A stretch of DNA of 64,000 bases from Isochrysis galbana (lineage: Eukaryota > Haptophyta > Isochrysidales > Isochrysidaceae): contig CM030937.1 in the NCBI GenBank assembly GCA_018136815.1, forward strand, positions 2,428,887-2,492,886, in the 5' to 3' direction. Shown here piece after piece: positions 38,990-50,263 of this stretch (its first letter is position 1; each line of letters starts with the position of its first letter). The notes under the pieces were generated by a model. The model ran no database searches. It worked only from the letters and a program-made list of their open reading frames with translations, and was not told the origin of the DNA. A program made the translations under genes and the position numbers.

Positions 38990-40195
38990 GCTGCCGCCGC
39001 CGCCGTAAGACTAGCAACCGGTTTGCCAGATATCTAGATACTAGGTATCTTTGCCTATTAAGTAGCCGGATCCAGGTATCCCTCACCGCCGCCTCCCTCA
39101 CCGCCGCCTCCCTCACCTTGCCACCCTCACCACCGCCGCCGTCTCCGCCACCACCATCACCACCGCCTCCCTCACCGCCGCCGCCTTCTCCCCCGCCTCC
39201 CTCCCTGCCACCGCCGTCACCATCGCCGCCTTCACCGCCGCCACGTGCAGCCGAACGAGGCCCCCTCGCCTCCTGCAATCCGCCTCCCGCAGAACGTGCG
39301 GGAAGCCGGTCACTGCGTCGTCAACCTGCCACCCCTCCACACCGGGCACGAGGAGCTGCCTGTGCGGGTGCGGTCGCCCCCGGAGCGGGCGGAAGCCGGC
39401 CCTCGTCACCTCCGCGTTCGGCTTCACCGGCTGGGGGAGGAGGCGGAGACGCCCATCCGCGGGCAGCCCCATGGCGGGGGGCCGAGGGGGTGGAGGGGAG
39501 AGGGGGGGGGGGGGGGAGGGGGGGGGGGAGGCGGGGGGCGGGGGGAACTGCGGAGGGGGGGAATCACAACACTGACCTAATTCTCCCTCACATTCACGTA
39601 TCTTTCTCGGCTTGGCCCGGGAAACACAGGGAATGGAGAAGAGAGGGGGGGGGGGGGTCGGAGCGCGAGGGGAGGGGGGGGGGAAGAGAGATTTACCGGC
39701 GTCCATTTTCTCATGGTAACCATCTCAACTCGCAAGACAGCCGTCGACGGCTGCGTGCCCCCCTCGGCTCTCCGCTCACTCCCTTGTGATTACATGAATA
39801 AGTATGATGTTTTATGAAATTACATGACGTCAGTAGCTACTCGCCCTCTCCCTCTCGATCCATAACACAAGCAAGCACTACAGCGCGCGGAGACAGATGT
39901 CCGTTGTCATACGAAAACAGGAGTTTCATTGAAGAATACCAAATGAAGGGGAACGGAGCGAGAGAGATCGAATTGAGGCGATTCTCTGCAACGGTATCTG
40001 GATATATGACGGATACCCGGGTACCTGGAAGTATCTGGTATGCCAGGATTTACTATCTGGATATCCGGCTGCCTGGTAGCGCGGCGCACGATCCCTATCT
40101 GGATACCTGGATCCGTCTACTTAATTAATAGGCAAAGATACCTATTATCTGGATATCTATATCTGGTAAACCGGTTACGGGTCTTACGCGCGGCT
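38990..40195. repeat. Inverted repeat pair flanking about 1 kb
   Basis: The left arm (about 38998-39078; GTAAGAC, AACCGGTTTGCCAGATAT, AGGTATCTTTGCCTATTA, GGATCCAGGTATCC) is the reverse complement of the right arm (about 40105-40195; GGATACCTGGATCC, TAATAGGCAAAGATACCT, ATCTGGTAAACCGGTTAC, GTCTTAC) with a few small differences. The span between has a CCN triplet tract (39085-39245) coding for Pro/Ser-rich peptide in one frame, and G-rich runs (39497-39545, 39645-39685). A fold-back or TIR-type mobile element is likely; no transposase seen. Confidence 0.55.
39990..40175. repeat. Dense TATCTGGATA micro-repeats
   Basis: The words TATCTGGATA, GGATACC, TACCTGG and their complements recur about every 10-20 bases, making a stretch of overlapping imperfect palindromes. 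Part of it is the right arm of the inverted repeat above. Confidence 0.55.
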
Positions 40196-41021
40196 CGGAG
40201 CGCGCGCTGCGTGCTGCTGCCCACGTCGGCGCTGCTGCTTGTGCGCCGCGCTAGCTTCCAGTGCGCCTATGCCCTATGCGAGCTGTCTCAAAGTCGAGAC
40301 AAGCAGCTTTGCCCCGACACCTTCACCTTGTTTGTACCTTGTCCCGTGTCCCACGTCCCACGCTCAAGCTCAAGCTCACGCTCACTCCCACTTCCACTTC
40401 CACCCCCACACCCGTCATTCCTTGTTCTTCGCTTTCTGGTTTTTTTAGCCCACGTGCACTACCTTGGGCCTTCCTTGGGGCGAGGGCTGGGTCCTAGCGA
40501 CGGGGAAGGATCGAGACGCACCTGAGAACGCAATTAAAGCGCTGTACTCTACTACAATAAATCACTCAGACAGGCGGCGGCGGGGCCGCCGATCGAATGA
40601 AGTCATCAGAAGCTGGCTGCGTGCTCCGCGCAGCTCAGCGGCGCGGCGCCAGCTGGATCGGCAGCGCAGGCAGAGAGAGAGAAGTAGCCCATGCTCGCCC
40701 TCGGTGCGCCTGAGAGAGGGAGGGAGGGAGAAGGGATGGAGACTGTGCCTGGGGGGAGGTGGGCCGGCGCGGTGCGAGGAGAGGGAGGGCGAAGGCGCGC
40801 TGCACGGGAGCGTCATCTCAACTCCCCCCACCCATCATCCCTCGCTGTCGCAGCTCTCGGTGTGGCATGCACCTCCTTCCTGGCTGCAGGGTCGCTCGGT
40901 GGCAGCGGTGCGCTCTGCCGCTGCGCGCTATGCTCTCATCTCCCTCGCTTGCGGGAGGGAGAACCGATCGGGTCCGAGGGTTGTCTGACAAGGGTCCCTC
41001 CCTGATCGTTTGCCTCTGCAG

Positions 41022-42100
41022 CACCCAGCGTTGTCCACCGGCCGCGTGCTTCTGTGCTACTCGCTGAGTCGGCCACTACCGACGAGCAAAAGGCGTCTGG
41101 CATCAGCTGGGACTCGCATGAGTATGTCAATGAGGCTCCGGAGTCGCTCGTCCGCGACGATGACCTCCCGAATGCCAACATGGAGATGCGCCGCAAGTTC
41201 GAGGAGAACTGCCGTAGGGCTCAGAACGCCATCTGCAATGCTGTGAGCGAGCTTGATGGCAAGCCCTTCACTGAGGACATCTGGACTCGTTCGGGCGGTG
41301 GCGGCGGCATCTCGCGTGTGCTGTGCAACGGTAACGTCTTTGAGAAGGCTGGCTGCTCGCTCTCTGTCGTGTACGGCTCGATGCCCCAGGATGCCCTCCA
41401 GTCGGCTACCTCGCGAGGCGCAGACCGTGCCAAGGGCTACAAGGAGGGCGAGCGTGTCCCCTTCTTTGCATGCGGCCTTTCCAGTGTGATGCACCCGCGT
41501 AACCCGATGGCACCCACCATGCACTTCAATTACCGTTACTTCGAGACGGATGGCGGCGTCTGGTGGTTTGGCGGCGGCTCGGACATCACCCCTGCTTACC
41601 TCTTTGAGGAAGACATCCAGCACTTCCACCAGACATACAAGGACATCTGCGACAAGCATGACCCAGAATATTACCCCAAATTCAAGAAGTGGGCTGACGA
41701 GTACTTCACCATCAAGCATCGCGGCGAGACCCGTGGCCTCGGCGGCATCTTCTTTGACGACCATAACGATCGCGAACCTGACGAGATCTTCGCCTTCTCC
41801 AAGGAGTGCCTCGACGCCATCATTCCGGCATACCTGCCCATCGTGGCCAAGCACAAGGATGATGAGTTCACCCAAAAGCAAAAGGAGTGGCAGCTGATGC
41901 GTCGCGGCCGCTACGTTGAGTTCAACCTCGTGTATGACCGCGGTACCGTTTTCGGCCTCAAGACCGGTGGCCGCATCGAATCTATCCTCATGTCGCTCCC
42001 GGAGACGGCCCGCTGGGAGTACAACCACCAGCCCGAAGAGGGATCACCTGAGGCTGAGATCATGGACGCCTTCAAGAATCCGCGCGAGTGGGCCAAATAG
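41022..42100 (+). CDS. CPOX: Coproporphyrinogen III oxidase (oxygen-dependent), 5' partial
   Basis: The main exon starts after the acceptor CTCTGCAG at 41021 and encodes 359 residues to the stop at 42100. HemF/CPOX decarboxylates two propionates of coproporphyrinogen III to vinyls, giving protoporphyrinogen IX for haem and chlorophyll. Family landmarks in order: WTRSGGGGGISRVL, GNVFEKAGCSLSVVYG, GLSSVMHPRNPMAPTMHFNYRYFE, WWFGGGSDITPAYLF, RGLGGIFFDD, RRGRYVEFNLVYDRGTVFGLKTGGR and SLPETARWEYNHQP. The substrate-binding and dimer motifs are all present. There is no ATG in this exon before the conserved core, so an upstream exon (likely within 40690-40980, encoding a plastid or mitochondrial transit peptide) exists. 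I cannot choose among its possible frames. Confidence 0.9.
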
Positions 42101-43564
42101 ATCGCAAGTATTTCTGTGTCGGGTTGGGCAAGTTGGGGATGAAAGCACGTCCCCTTCTGGAAGTCATGTGGGATTGGCTGAGGATGAACGACGTTCACTC
42201 TTTGCCTAATCATGCGGTTTTCTTCATGCGTATAGCCTAAGGTGCCGCCGCTTGGGGAAATGGCGGAAACGATGCACCTTTGACCACGAACGCCCCGTGC
42301 TATCGTCACGAGGGCATGCATGCTCTACCCGACGAGGAATCTCGTGCGGCGATGCGTGCTCGGAAAGTTACGCAGACTTATCTTATCATCCTATCTTCTA
42401 TCTTGAGCTCGTCAACCATGGACGAGAGGATTTTGTGTGTGCCTCGTCCTCGGTCGTCACTACTATCTACTTCCTCTTTCGCCTGCTACTTTCTTGTATG
42501 CACATGGTGGTGTTAGGGCTAACAGTGAAGTGTGTGTACGGTGTGAAGTTTCGCTTCCTTGTCTTAGATGATGCGGGATGCGTCGCTTTAAGTAGCCCGG
42601 CCACTCACTCCTTTTAATTTTAATCACTATTTTCCACCTCTTCTGGTGTCCAAGGATTCCGCAGGGTCCCCTTCTACCCGCCCCGGCAACCGTCTCCCCT
42701 CCCCCCCCAACCCCCTCCCCCCCACGAAAGGCAATGGCCTATTGATTGTTACATTTTCAGCGATGGAGCGCGCGCAGGCGACGATTGCGCCATTCGCCAT
42801 TCGTGGCACGCGTGACGCGTGGCGAAGCGTTACGTTTCGCTCATTCAGGCTCGTGTGCGGTCCCCAGAGGATCCACCTCGCCCAACAGTCGGCGGTCTCG
42901 GGGTCCCGCCAATTTTCTCATTCTCTCGGTGGCGCTCGATGTAGCGATCGCGGCGGTGCTCTTCGTCTTTGTGTTGAAGGTAATCGCTGTACGTGTACGT
43001 TGTACCCCACCGCGCCAAAAGCCAAAACGGATGCTGTTTGCTGTTTCTCGGCTTCATGTTTATATTGCTTCCATCTTGTGAGTTCGCCCATCACGGACTC
43101 AACGGAGCTCCCACATCCTTTATTCACATTTGCTACAATCCTGTATCCGCGCCCTTGGAGCAGGAGGAGGAACGAGTCGTGCGAGCAGCGCTTGCGCTTG
43201 GCGTCCAGTCGACAGGTGGCCGTGGCGAGAGAGTCGAGAACGAAGCCAGCGAGCAGGAGCACGAGAGGAGAGGACGGAGGACCGTGCGGATGCGCGCCGA
43301 GTCGCCACCATCGTGAGGAAGACGAGGGCGAGGAGAGAGCTGGAGGGTGAGCGAGGAGGGAGGAGGGAGGCAGGCAGTGGGAGCCTTCTCTCTCTGGTAG
43401 GTCGGTGAGAGGCGAAGGGAGGGGGGAAGGGGGGGGGGGGGGGGAGGGCGGGGGGAGATAGGCGAGACAGCCCATCTGTTTACGTTAGTGTTATCGCCAT
43501 ATACTGTAATAATTCTCCGGTCCCAGGGGGTGCCCTCAGGGTTCCCGCCCGCCCTCCGCGCCCA
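42101..43564. other. Intergenic, low complexity near 43360-43460
   Basis: 3' flank of CPOX, then sequence with competing short frames on both strands and no recognised protein. GA- and G-rich stretches occupy about 43350-43460. Confidence 0.4.
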
Positions 43565-44195
43565 GTTCCCCCACGGAAAGAGTGAACGCACGGCGTGCAC
43601 CTTCCTGGAAGTTGCTATGCGCACGCACAGCGCCCCCGCGGGGGGCCGATGCACATCGCGCCGTGCCCGTGCCCGGCGTGTGATTGCAAGTCATCACACG
43701 TGCTGCGTAACGAAACATTTCTTATATTGCACGTTTACGTAATTGTGCGCCTTAGGCGGCACGCAGAGGGGAAAAGCCGGCATGCGCACGCACGGCGTCT
43801 CCGCGGGGGGACCGATGCACATCGCGCCGTGCCCATGCACGGCGTGCACATTGTGATTGCAAGTCATCACACGTGCTGCGTAACGAAACATCTTTTATAG
43901 TGCACGTTTACGTAATTGTGCGCCTTAGGCGGCACGCAGAGGGAAAAAGTCGGCATGCGCACGCACGGCGTCTCCGCGGGGGGACCGATGCACATCGCGC
44001 CGTGCCCAATGCACGGCGTGCACAATGTGATTGGTGCTCAGTGGATACTATTCATTGAACTGCATGTTTATGCAGTTGTCGGCCTTAGAGGAAAAGCGTT
44101 TGCATGCGCACGCACGGCGTCCCCGCGGGGGAGAGAGAAAAAAGGTTGTTATCCCCCCACACGGCTAGCCCTTATTTAATTTTAAAATACTACAC
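43565..44195 (+). repeat. Repeat D array, locus 2 (four units)
   Basis: Units begin at ATGCGCACGCACnGCG near 43615, 43780, 43954 and 44102, spaced about 150-175 bases. Each of the first three contains CCGATGCACATCGCGCCGTG, a CGGCGTG arm, GTGATTGCAAGTCATCACAC or a variant, and GCACGTTTACGTAATTGTGC, itself nearly palindromic. The array ends in TTATTTAATTTTAAAATA, also found at 47473-47490 beside a short repeat D fragment. Confidence 0.75.
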
Positions 44196-44249
44196 ACATA
44201 ACTGTGGACATTTGATCGCTCAATTCGACTGATGCCCCACAATTGACGG

Positions 44250-44337
44250 AACGACACCTTCTCTCTCTCTCACTTCCCCTCTCTCTCACACACACTTCCC
44301 CTCTCTCTCACTTCCCCTCTCTCTCACTTCCCCTCTA
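44250..44337. repeat. CT-rich minisatellite
   Basis: Units reading CTCTCTCTCACTTCCCCT repeat about four times, then run into CTAGGGCGGTC, resembling the start of the hairpin-module repeats. Confidence 0.65.
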
Positions 44338-44724
44338 GGGCGGTCCTGTGCCTGTGCGGCGTGTTAGCGCATGGCTAGTGGCAGTAGCGGCACTAAAAAA
44401 TACGCAGTCGTTCCATTTATCTTTGGGTCAGTGTACCGAGCAGATGTCGGAAACCGAAAAGTAACTTCAACGTCGCGCTAACTTAGGTGCAACCCCCTCC
44501 CCGCCCCCTACCCACATAGACAATGGGAGTAGGTGTACACACACCCTCACATGAACACAGGACGTTTCGTGCGCTGTCCGCCAGCCACTGTCGCCGGCGC
44601 GCTGGCGCAGCGGCCTCGCGCGAGTGACCCTCTATTTCCCCCTCCCCCCCTCCCCCACCTCTTCTCTTCCGCCCCCCTCTCTCCAACTCTTGTCCTTGTT
44701 GATCTTCGGCCGCCAGCCTTCTGA

Positions 44725-46073
44725 ATGGGAGCTCTCCTGAGCTGTAGAGTCGCCGCTGGTCCCGCCTACCAGAACGATATTGAGGAGTTTCTCAACAGAA
44801 CGAGTAAACTCAGCAACCCCCCCCTGCTGATGCAATCGCACCGAGCCCAGCGCACACTCTGAGCTCTCCCCATACTGCGCGAGTTCTGAGATGAGGCGGC
44901 GCTTCTCTCCCTGTCTACCTTGCGCAGTGGATGGCGTGTTGCTGGAGCATCCTTGGGCGCAGCTCCTCGCCCCCTCACAGCTGCTGGAGATTCACGAGGT
45001 CTTCAATGGATTTGGTGAGGCTCATCACTGCGAAAGGACCGCAACCCGTGACACTGTCGATGTGGGCTCGACGGATAAATTCTAACCAGCTTTCCTGCGC
45101 CATGGGCGCTCACTCCTGCTGAGCGGCCTTTCTTTTGGTCGTCTGCGCGCAGACAGGGATGGGAATGGACATATTGAGGCAAAGGAATTGTCGTCCGTGA
45201 TGCGCCGGCTAGGCTTGAGCCACCAGATTGAGCATGTACAGGATATGCTGGATGCCATCGACTTAGATCATAACGGAAAGGTGAATCGGCACACTGGGCG
45301 TGGAATGGGCTGAACTCTGGGAATTCGCACCTGAGTCCGCATAAGCTCAGCTGAGCAAGATCTTGACCATGTCTGTTGCTCTCCAACCTAATGTAGATCG
45401 ACTTTCCGGAGTTCGTGTTGATTATGGCGAAGCGCATACTCGAGGAGGATGGAAAGGTCTGGTCTTCCTCAGCTGCGTCTGTCAATCCTTCATCGGCGAT
45501 CTCACCCCAAGACGCAACACCCATGTTACAGGCGGAGATTGAATGTGCCTTTCGTTTATTGGATGAGGACAACCGTGGAAAGGTGAAAGTGGAAGAGGTC
45601 AAAACGTTGCTGATGAAAGCGGGAAAGGTACACTCCCCTCTCCCAGCACGCTCCCCGATGCGGTCTCCAACAATGGGTTCTTCAACGGCACTCGAACGTT
45701 CAGGGGTTCTTGTTGTGTACTGATGCGCAGAATTTGGATCGTGAACCACATACAACCACACGTCTCCGACCTCTGTATCCCGATGTAGGTGTTCACTCAT
45801 GAAGAAGCGGATCTCTTTGCCTTGTCATGCCCAGCGGATGAGAATGGGGAAATGACGCTAGAGGCATTTTTGTCCATGGACTGCTGGAAGCTGCCCCCTT
45901 TGCATTGCAAGCCCTCAAGGAAAGCTGGGTGGCAAAAGGACGGTGACCGATCTGATCAATTGAATGGTGGAGTGAGTGGTAAAGGTGACCAGAGACCGCT
46001 GCCGTCTGAGATGATGCACGGCTCTGTTCGGGCAACGTTGGGTGGGTTTGCAATTCAAGCCCACCCTGGGTAA
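44725..46073 (+). CDS. EF-hand calcium-binding protein, calmodulin-like
   Basis: Proposed exons: 44725-44803, 44928-45014, 45153-45280, 45397-45627 and 45789-46073. All are GT-AG and in phase, giving 269 residues. Exons 2-5 are well supported by alignment to the calmodulin pattern; exon 1 is tentative. EF1 (DRDGNGHIEAKE) and EF2 (DLDHNGKIDFPE) are canonical loops. EF3 (DEDNRGKVKVEE) has Arg at position 5. EF4 (PADENGEMTLEA) lacks the first Asp and the final Glu and is probably inactive. The proposed N-terminus MGALLSC is a good N-myristoylation plus palmitoylation signal, suggesting membrane attachment. A basic Gly-rich tail of about 65 residues follows EF4. No kinase domain precedes it, so it is not a CDPK. 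Confidence 0.75.
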
Positions 46074-46455
46074 TCAGGGGTATCCCTTAGGGCAGATGCG
46101 CCAATCGCTAGTCGCTAGTGCTCCGCAGCGCATGAAATTGTTATTGCGGTAGTGATGCAACTACTACCCATTTGTTGAGGGTCGTTGATAGGGGTGGGGA
46201 GGAAGAGAAAAAGAAAACCCCCTCCATCCTTCCTGGAAGCAAGTACTTTTCTCGTGAGGGAAGGCGATTTTTGCGTTAGGGGGAGCGCGCGAACGCCCTC
46301 CATGCCCCACGACACGCTCTATTCTTAGAACGTGTCTCCCCTCCCAGCGCCCCGCCCTTCCCTCTCCTCCCTCTCTCCGCGCCCGCATGCAGCCGAGATC
46401 CCTCCCTTGCACTTTCCTTTGTAACCCCGGGAAAACTATTGTTATAGTTTTAGCG

Positions 46456-46735
46456 ATGGAGCGCGCGCCGACCGCTCCCACCTCCCAGCCCCCCGCCGCC
46501 ACGACGCCCCACCGGGGCCGGCCCAAGCCGCCGGAGCCGAAGCGCTCGCAGGCCGCCCACCTGACTGACAGCGATGTGGACATGATCCTACCGCCCTCGC
46601 CTCCTCAACAGCCACACAAGCAGGGAACAGGCAGAGTCCTGTTCCCTGCAGACCAACAGAGCCAGCCTCTGGCCCTGCCGCCAGCCACTGCCGCCAAGTC
46701 GCGTTCCGTCAAAAGAGGGCCAGGTTATTTGTTTT
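46456..46735 (+). CDS. Hypothetical Pro/basic frame with AT-hook-like motif
   Basis: From ATG 46456 the frame encodes a Pro/Ala/Lys-rich peptide with RGRPKPPEPKR, resembling an AT-hook (GRP core flanked by basics). The frame then runs into a 40-base dispersed motif and the CA microsatellite, where it becomes Thr-His repeats, so the natural end is unknown. It may be the first exon of a gene or part of a mobile element. Confidence 0.3.
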
Positions 46736-46736
46736 A

Positions 46737-46740
<4 letters not shown>

Positions 46741-46831
<91 letters not shown>
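46741..46831. repeat. CA dinucleotide microsatellite
   Basis: About 45 uninterrupted CA units. Not a CRISPR: there are no spacers. Confidence 0.97.
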
Positions 46832-46832
<1 letters not shown>

Positions 46833-47508
46833 ACATTGGGCGCAGTTTCCCTCCCCCCCCCGGCTCAATTGTCAGTTTATTTGTTTTCTTTTTGGTCTAT
46901 TATACCCCCAGCTACGCGTGCTGAGTTTTCATCTTCTTCGTGATGCGAGATCCGTGCTGAGTTTTCTTTTTGATATCGCTTGGCTGATCTTGGGTGGCGA
47001 GATCCGTGATGCGAGGACGGCCTGCGTGTAGAGTTTGCCAGCTGCTCGGCGTGTTGCCATGTCACGGGTAAAAAACTTTTCGCACACACCGTAAATTTTT
47101 TTCTCCAATGGATAAGAAGAAATGTATCCCTACGCCTTTCGAGGGTCCAACCCTAACCCGAGAAATGCCTCGGTCATCCAAGAGTTCAGGAGACGGAAAT
47201 TAATCATTAATCAGATTGGCTGAAATATTAGAGATGGAGCAAGAGTCGGGACAACCACGGCCAGATACTGAAGTGTATGATGATGCACAACTAATATTTG
47301 AAATGGAGGACGATGGTTGGGATGTTCAACAGCTACCACGGTATCACACCATAATGGGAAATTACGATCGACGTCGTTAAAACAAAACACCCGCAAAGAC
47401 GTGGCGGGTCGGGCGCAGAGGAAAAGCGCGGGGGAACATGCGCCGCGGGGGAAAAGTTGTTATGCTAGTCTGCATTTAATTTTAAAATAGTGCTAACATT
47501 AAGTCATT

Positions 47509-47548
47509 AAGTCGCGTTCCGTCAAAAGAGGGCCAGGTTATTTGTTTT
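47509..47548. repeat. 40-base dispersed motif, second copy
   Basis: Identical by eye over about 40 bases to 46695-46735 (core GTCGCGTTCCGTCAAAAGAG) and related to the reverse complement of 29222-29268. Confidence 0.7.
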
Positions 47549-47749
47549 CTTTTTGGTTAAAGCTAAACGCGGAAGTCTCCACATCCACGGCCCATGCCAG
47601 AGGCTGTGACGAGCAGCATCGCCGGGATGGCGCCGCTCATGCCCTCCTCCATGTTCGCAGAGACCGAGTCGCTTGGCGATGAAGACAAAGTACTGGGCCA
47701 TGGTGAAGGAGCGAGGCTTGTGGGAAGAGGAGAGTGAAGCGGGGTGTAG

Positions 47750-48268
47750 ATGTCTGGGAGGAAGACTCTGGATGTTCGCCAGATGCGTGTGCACGCCGTG
47801 CGCATGATGAGTGGCAATCACACGCGCGGGCTCTCGGGTGTCTCGCACGATTTTGCTGTCACCTACGGCGCACTTGCCGACTCGGCCCCACGCAAATCTA
47901 GCGCCGTCCGGTCCTCCTTGAAGGAAGTGGCAACATACATAGTGTTTCGCATTTTTGACCCTGTAAAGGCCTACAAGACGAAAACTCGCCACCTCGCTAG
48001 CGCACTGGAGCGCGAAGGGTTCCACGTACTACGGGGCAACCAACAGCGCGCCAAAACCACCATAGAAGGGATCACGAAAGTCGAGTCGGGCAAACGCCCG
48101 ATTTGGCACTTCTATGTCTACACGGACACCTCTGCCTTGGGACACCGCTTCCCACAGACAACACAACAAACCACACAACAGACAGCACAGCCCCATCCGT
48201 CAGACCAAAAGCGTTCAATTATCCCCATCCCTGCTAACACCTTTCGTTGTCACCTGGAGGTTACTTGA
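47750..48268 (+). CDS. Hypothetical protein, family not recognised
   Basis: 172 codons. The central part (about 50-130; EVATYIVFRIFDPVKAYKTK, HLASALEREGFHVLRG, KRPIWHFYVYTD) has the composition of a folded alpha/beta protein, with a helix followed by strands. It is followed by a Thr/Gln repeat. The N-terminal 30 codons overlap a short stretch similar to repeat D, so the true start may be later or in an upstream exon. I cannot assign a function. Confidence 0.35.
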   Translation: MSGRKTLDVRQMRVHAVRMMSGNHTRGLSGVSHDFAVTYGALADSAPRKSSAVRSSLKEVATYIVFRIFDPVKAYKTKTRHLASALEREGFHVLRGNQQRAKTTIEGITKVESGKRPIWHFYVYTDTSALGHRFPQTTQQTTQQTAQPHPSDQKRSIIPIPANTFRCHLEVT

Positions 48269-48389
48269 CTCAACTTGACACTTCACACATGTTGAAACCC
48301 ACACGTGGTCTGACTCCATTCACTCGACTTGGGGGCAGGGTCGATATCTCGTTGAAATTCACGATCCACGTCTCACACCAAAGAGCACT

Positions 48390-49345
48390 GATGAGTGTAT
48401 GTCCACACCAAAGAGCACCGACCGCGTAAAAGCAGACAACAAGTTTCGTCACACGTCTATATGGAGGAGACGAGGAAGGGTGAGCAGTTGCCTGCCTCTC
48501 TCCCGCCTCGCTGCCCCGCCTGCCCCGCCTCGCTCTCGCTGCCCCGCCTGCCCCGCCTCGCTCTCGCTGCCCAGCCTGCCCCGATTGCAAGCATTTTTCG
48601 CCCAATCAGCGTGACCCCATTCGCCGATGTCGAGGGTGATCGGGGTTGAAGAACCCCCAACCCCTCGTCTGTGGAACACACTCTTGTGATTGAACCGGCA
48701 TACATCCCCCATCGATGCTCGAGTTCTGCCGCTCCGATTGCACACTCCCCTGTAAAACCCGTCACGAAACACCTAGGCGTCCCACAACAAGATTTCAGTC
48801 ATACCAGGGGGAGTTGATCCATCCGAAGAGGTCCCCCCGTGAAAGTCACTTTTACACACACACACACACACGATTGAGACGATGGGGCTCCTCTGCTACA
48901 CGTCTGATTGCGCAAGTCTCTGCTACACGTCTAATTGCGCAAGCATCTGCGGAGACACCCTGGTCCAGAAGAAACCTTGCCGACCCTCCCCCCTCCGTCT
49001 GAGGTATGGCATCGAGCACATGGCACATGGGTCGATTGCAAGCATTTTTCGCCCAATCAGTGTGACCCATTGCCGATTGCCGATGTCGAGGGTGGTCGGG
49101 TTGGATAACCCCCAAACCTCGTCTGTGGAACACGCTCCTTGTGATTCAACCGGCATACATCCCCATCGATGCTCGCGAGTTCTGCCGCTCCGATCGCACA
49201 CCTGTAAATCTGATGGGTGTATGCCCACACCAGAGCGCACCGCGGAAATGCAGAAAACAAGTTTCGTTACACGTCTGTAGATCTGATGGGTGTATGCCCA
49301 TAGCAGAGCGCACCGCGTAATTGCAGCAAACAAGTCTCGTGGCAC
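48390..49345. repeat. Duplicated non-coding block, two diverged copies
   Basis: 48590-48735 and 49030-49195 share GATTGCAAGCATTTTTCGCC, CGATGTCGAGGGT, CCTCGTCTGTGGAACAC, AACCGGCATACATCCCC and GTTCTGCCGCTCCGAT. A second shared segment (GATGnGTGTATGnCCA...CAAGTTTCGT) occurs near 48390, 49210 and 49278. A GC minisatellite (CCCGCCTCGCTCTCGCTG) lies at 48505-48580 and a short CA run at 48853-48870. No protein is supported. Confidence 0.65.
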
Positions 49346-50263
49346 GTCTTTAGGTTGGATCGGGCGCGGCGAGCTTCTTGGCCCGTTTGCGTTGCGCCTC
49401 TTGTTGAGCCTCTTGTTGATTTGGCATGGGCTGAGGTTGATTGTACGGGCCCACCCCGGGGGGTGTCCGCGATGGAGAGAGGGGGGCGCGAGGCCCCCAT
49501 TGACCCCCACTTATAAAAGTAGGTTGCCAGTCTAAAATTTTTTTTACCCCATACGCATGAGTGTTAAAACAATGGCGCACCTCATCAACCCAGAGAGAGG
49601 TTCCTCACGCAACGTCGCGATTTTAAATGTAAATGATTTTAATTCCCCCGGTGCTCTTCCCAATCCCAAGTAAGTCGCCCGACAAAGGTCGGTTCGCCTC
49701 ACTGAGTTTTTTCCTCTTTGTAACATGCGGGGAGTTGTAATGGGAGCCGGGGTCTGCGAGAGGGGAGATTAGAAGGGATGCGTAGGTGTATGTGTCCCTG
49801 GCATCAGCACCAGCACACGCCTAGGTGTACGGGCAAGTGCGCTGAGGGGTGTCGTGCGTCGTGCGATAGTACCGGGCTAGTCGTACTAACGCTAAGATGT
49901 TGTATTATTATAATTAGTATGATAAATGATGAAGGCTTTACTAGTAGTACATTAATTAGTCCGCCTACCGCAATATGGTCATGAACCGGGTGGCAGGCGC
50001 TCGTTTCGCTACTTTGTCGTCTATTTTGTCCGCGATTTTTTTTCACAAGGGTTTGAACGCTTCAGGAGAGAAGAGCCGCGTTGGCGCGCTCCATCGCAAC
50101 CAACCATAAAACCAGTTGATTTGGGAAGAGAGGAGAAGAATCGAGAAAATAGCGTATGAAAAGCAAAAGCAAAAGGGACCAAAGAGTCGTCAAAGCATCT
50201 GATGAAGCAATTGGCTATCACGATTTCATGATGCTCGGAAGACTAGGCTGCGCAAGCGGCATT
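49346..50263. other. Intergenic with one short dispersed repeat
   Basis: 49468-49523 repeats the GCCCCCATTGACCCCCACTT segment seen near 3895. The remainder has no recognisable gene. The filamin-repeat gene ends at 50264. Confidence 0.45.

Noticed and set aside
38734..39789. 351-codon plus frame with Cys-rich start and PPPPSPPPP tract
   Set aside because: Resembles hydroxyproline-rich cell-wall protein by composition only. It crosses an inverted repeat arm and G runs, and other frames of the same triplet tract are equally open.
41057..42028. 323-codon minus frame
   Set aside because: Antisense to coproporphyrinogen oxidase, which has full family motifs on the plus strand.
43565..44195. Repeat D units considered as hammerhead ribozymes
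   Set aside because: The conserved CTGATGA and GAAA core could not be found in any unit.
44891..45085. EF-hand gene as a CDPK with an LLEHPWAQ kinase end
   Set aside because: No kinase domain lies upstream; the phrase is followed directly by EF-hands but preceded by repeat sequence.
46741..46831. Regular repeat considered as CRISPR-like
   Set aside because: Uninterrupted CA dinucleotides without spacers in a eukaryotic genome.
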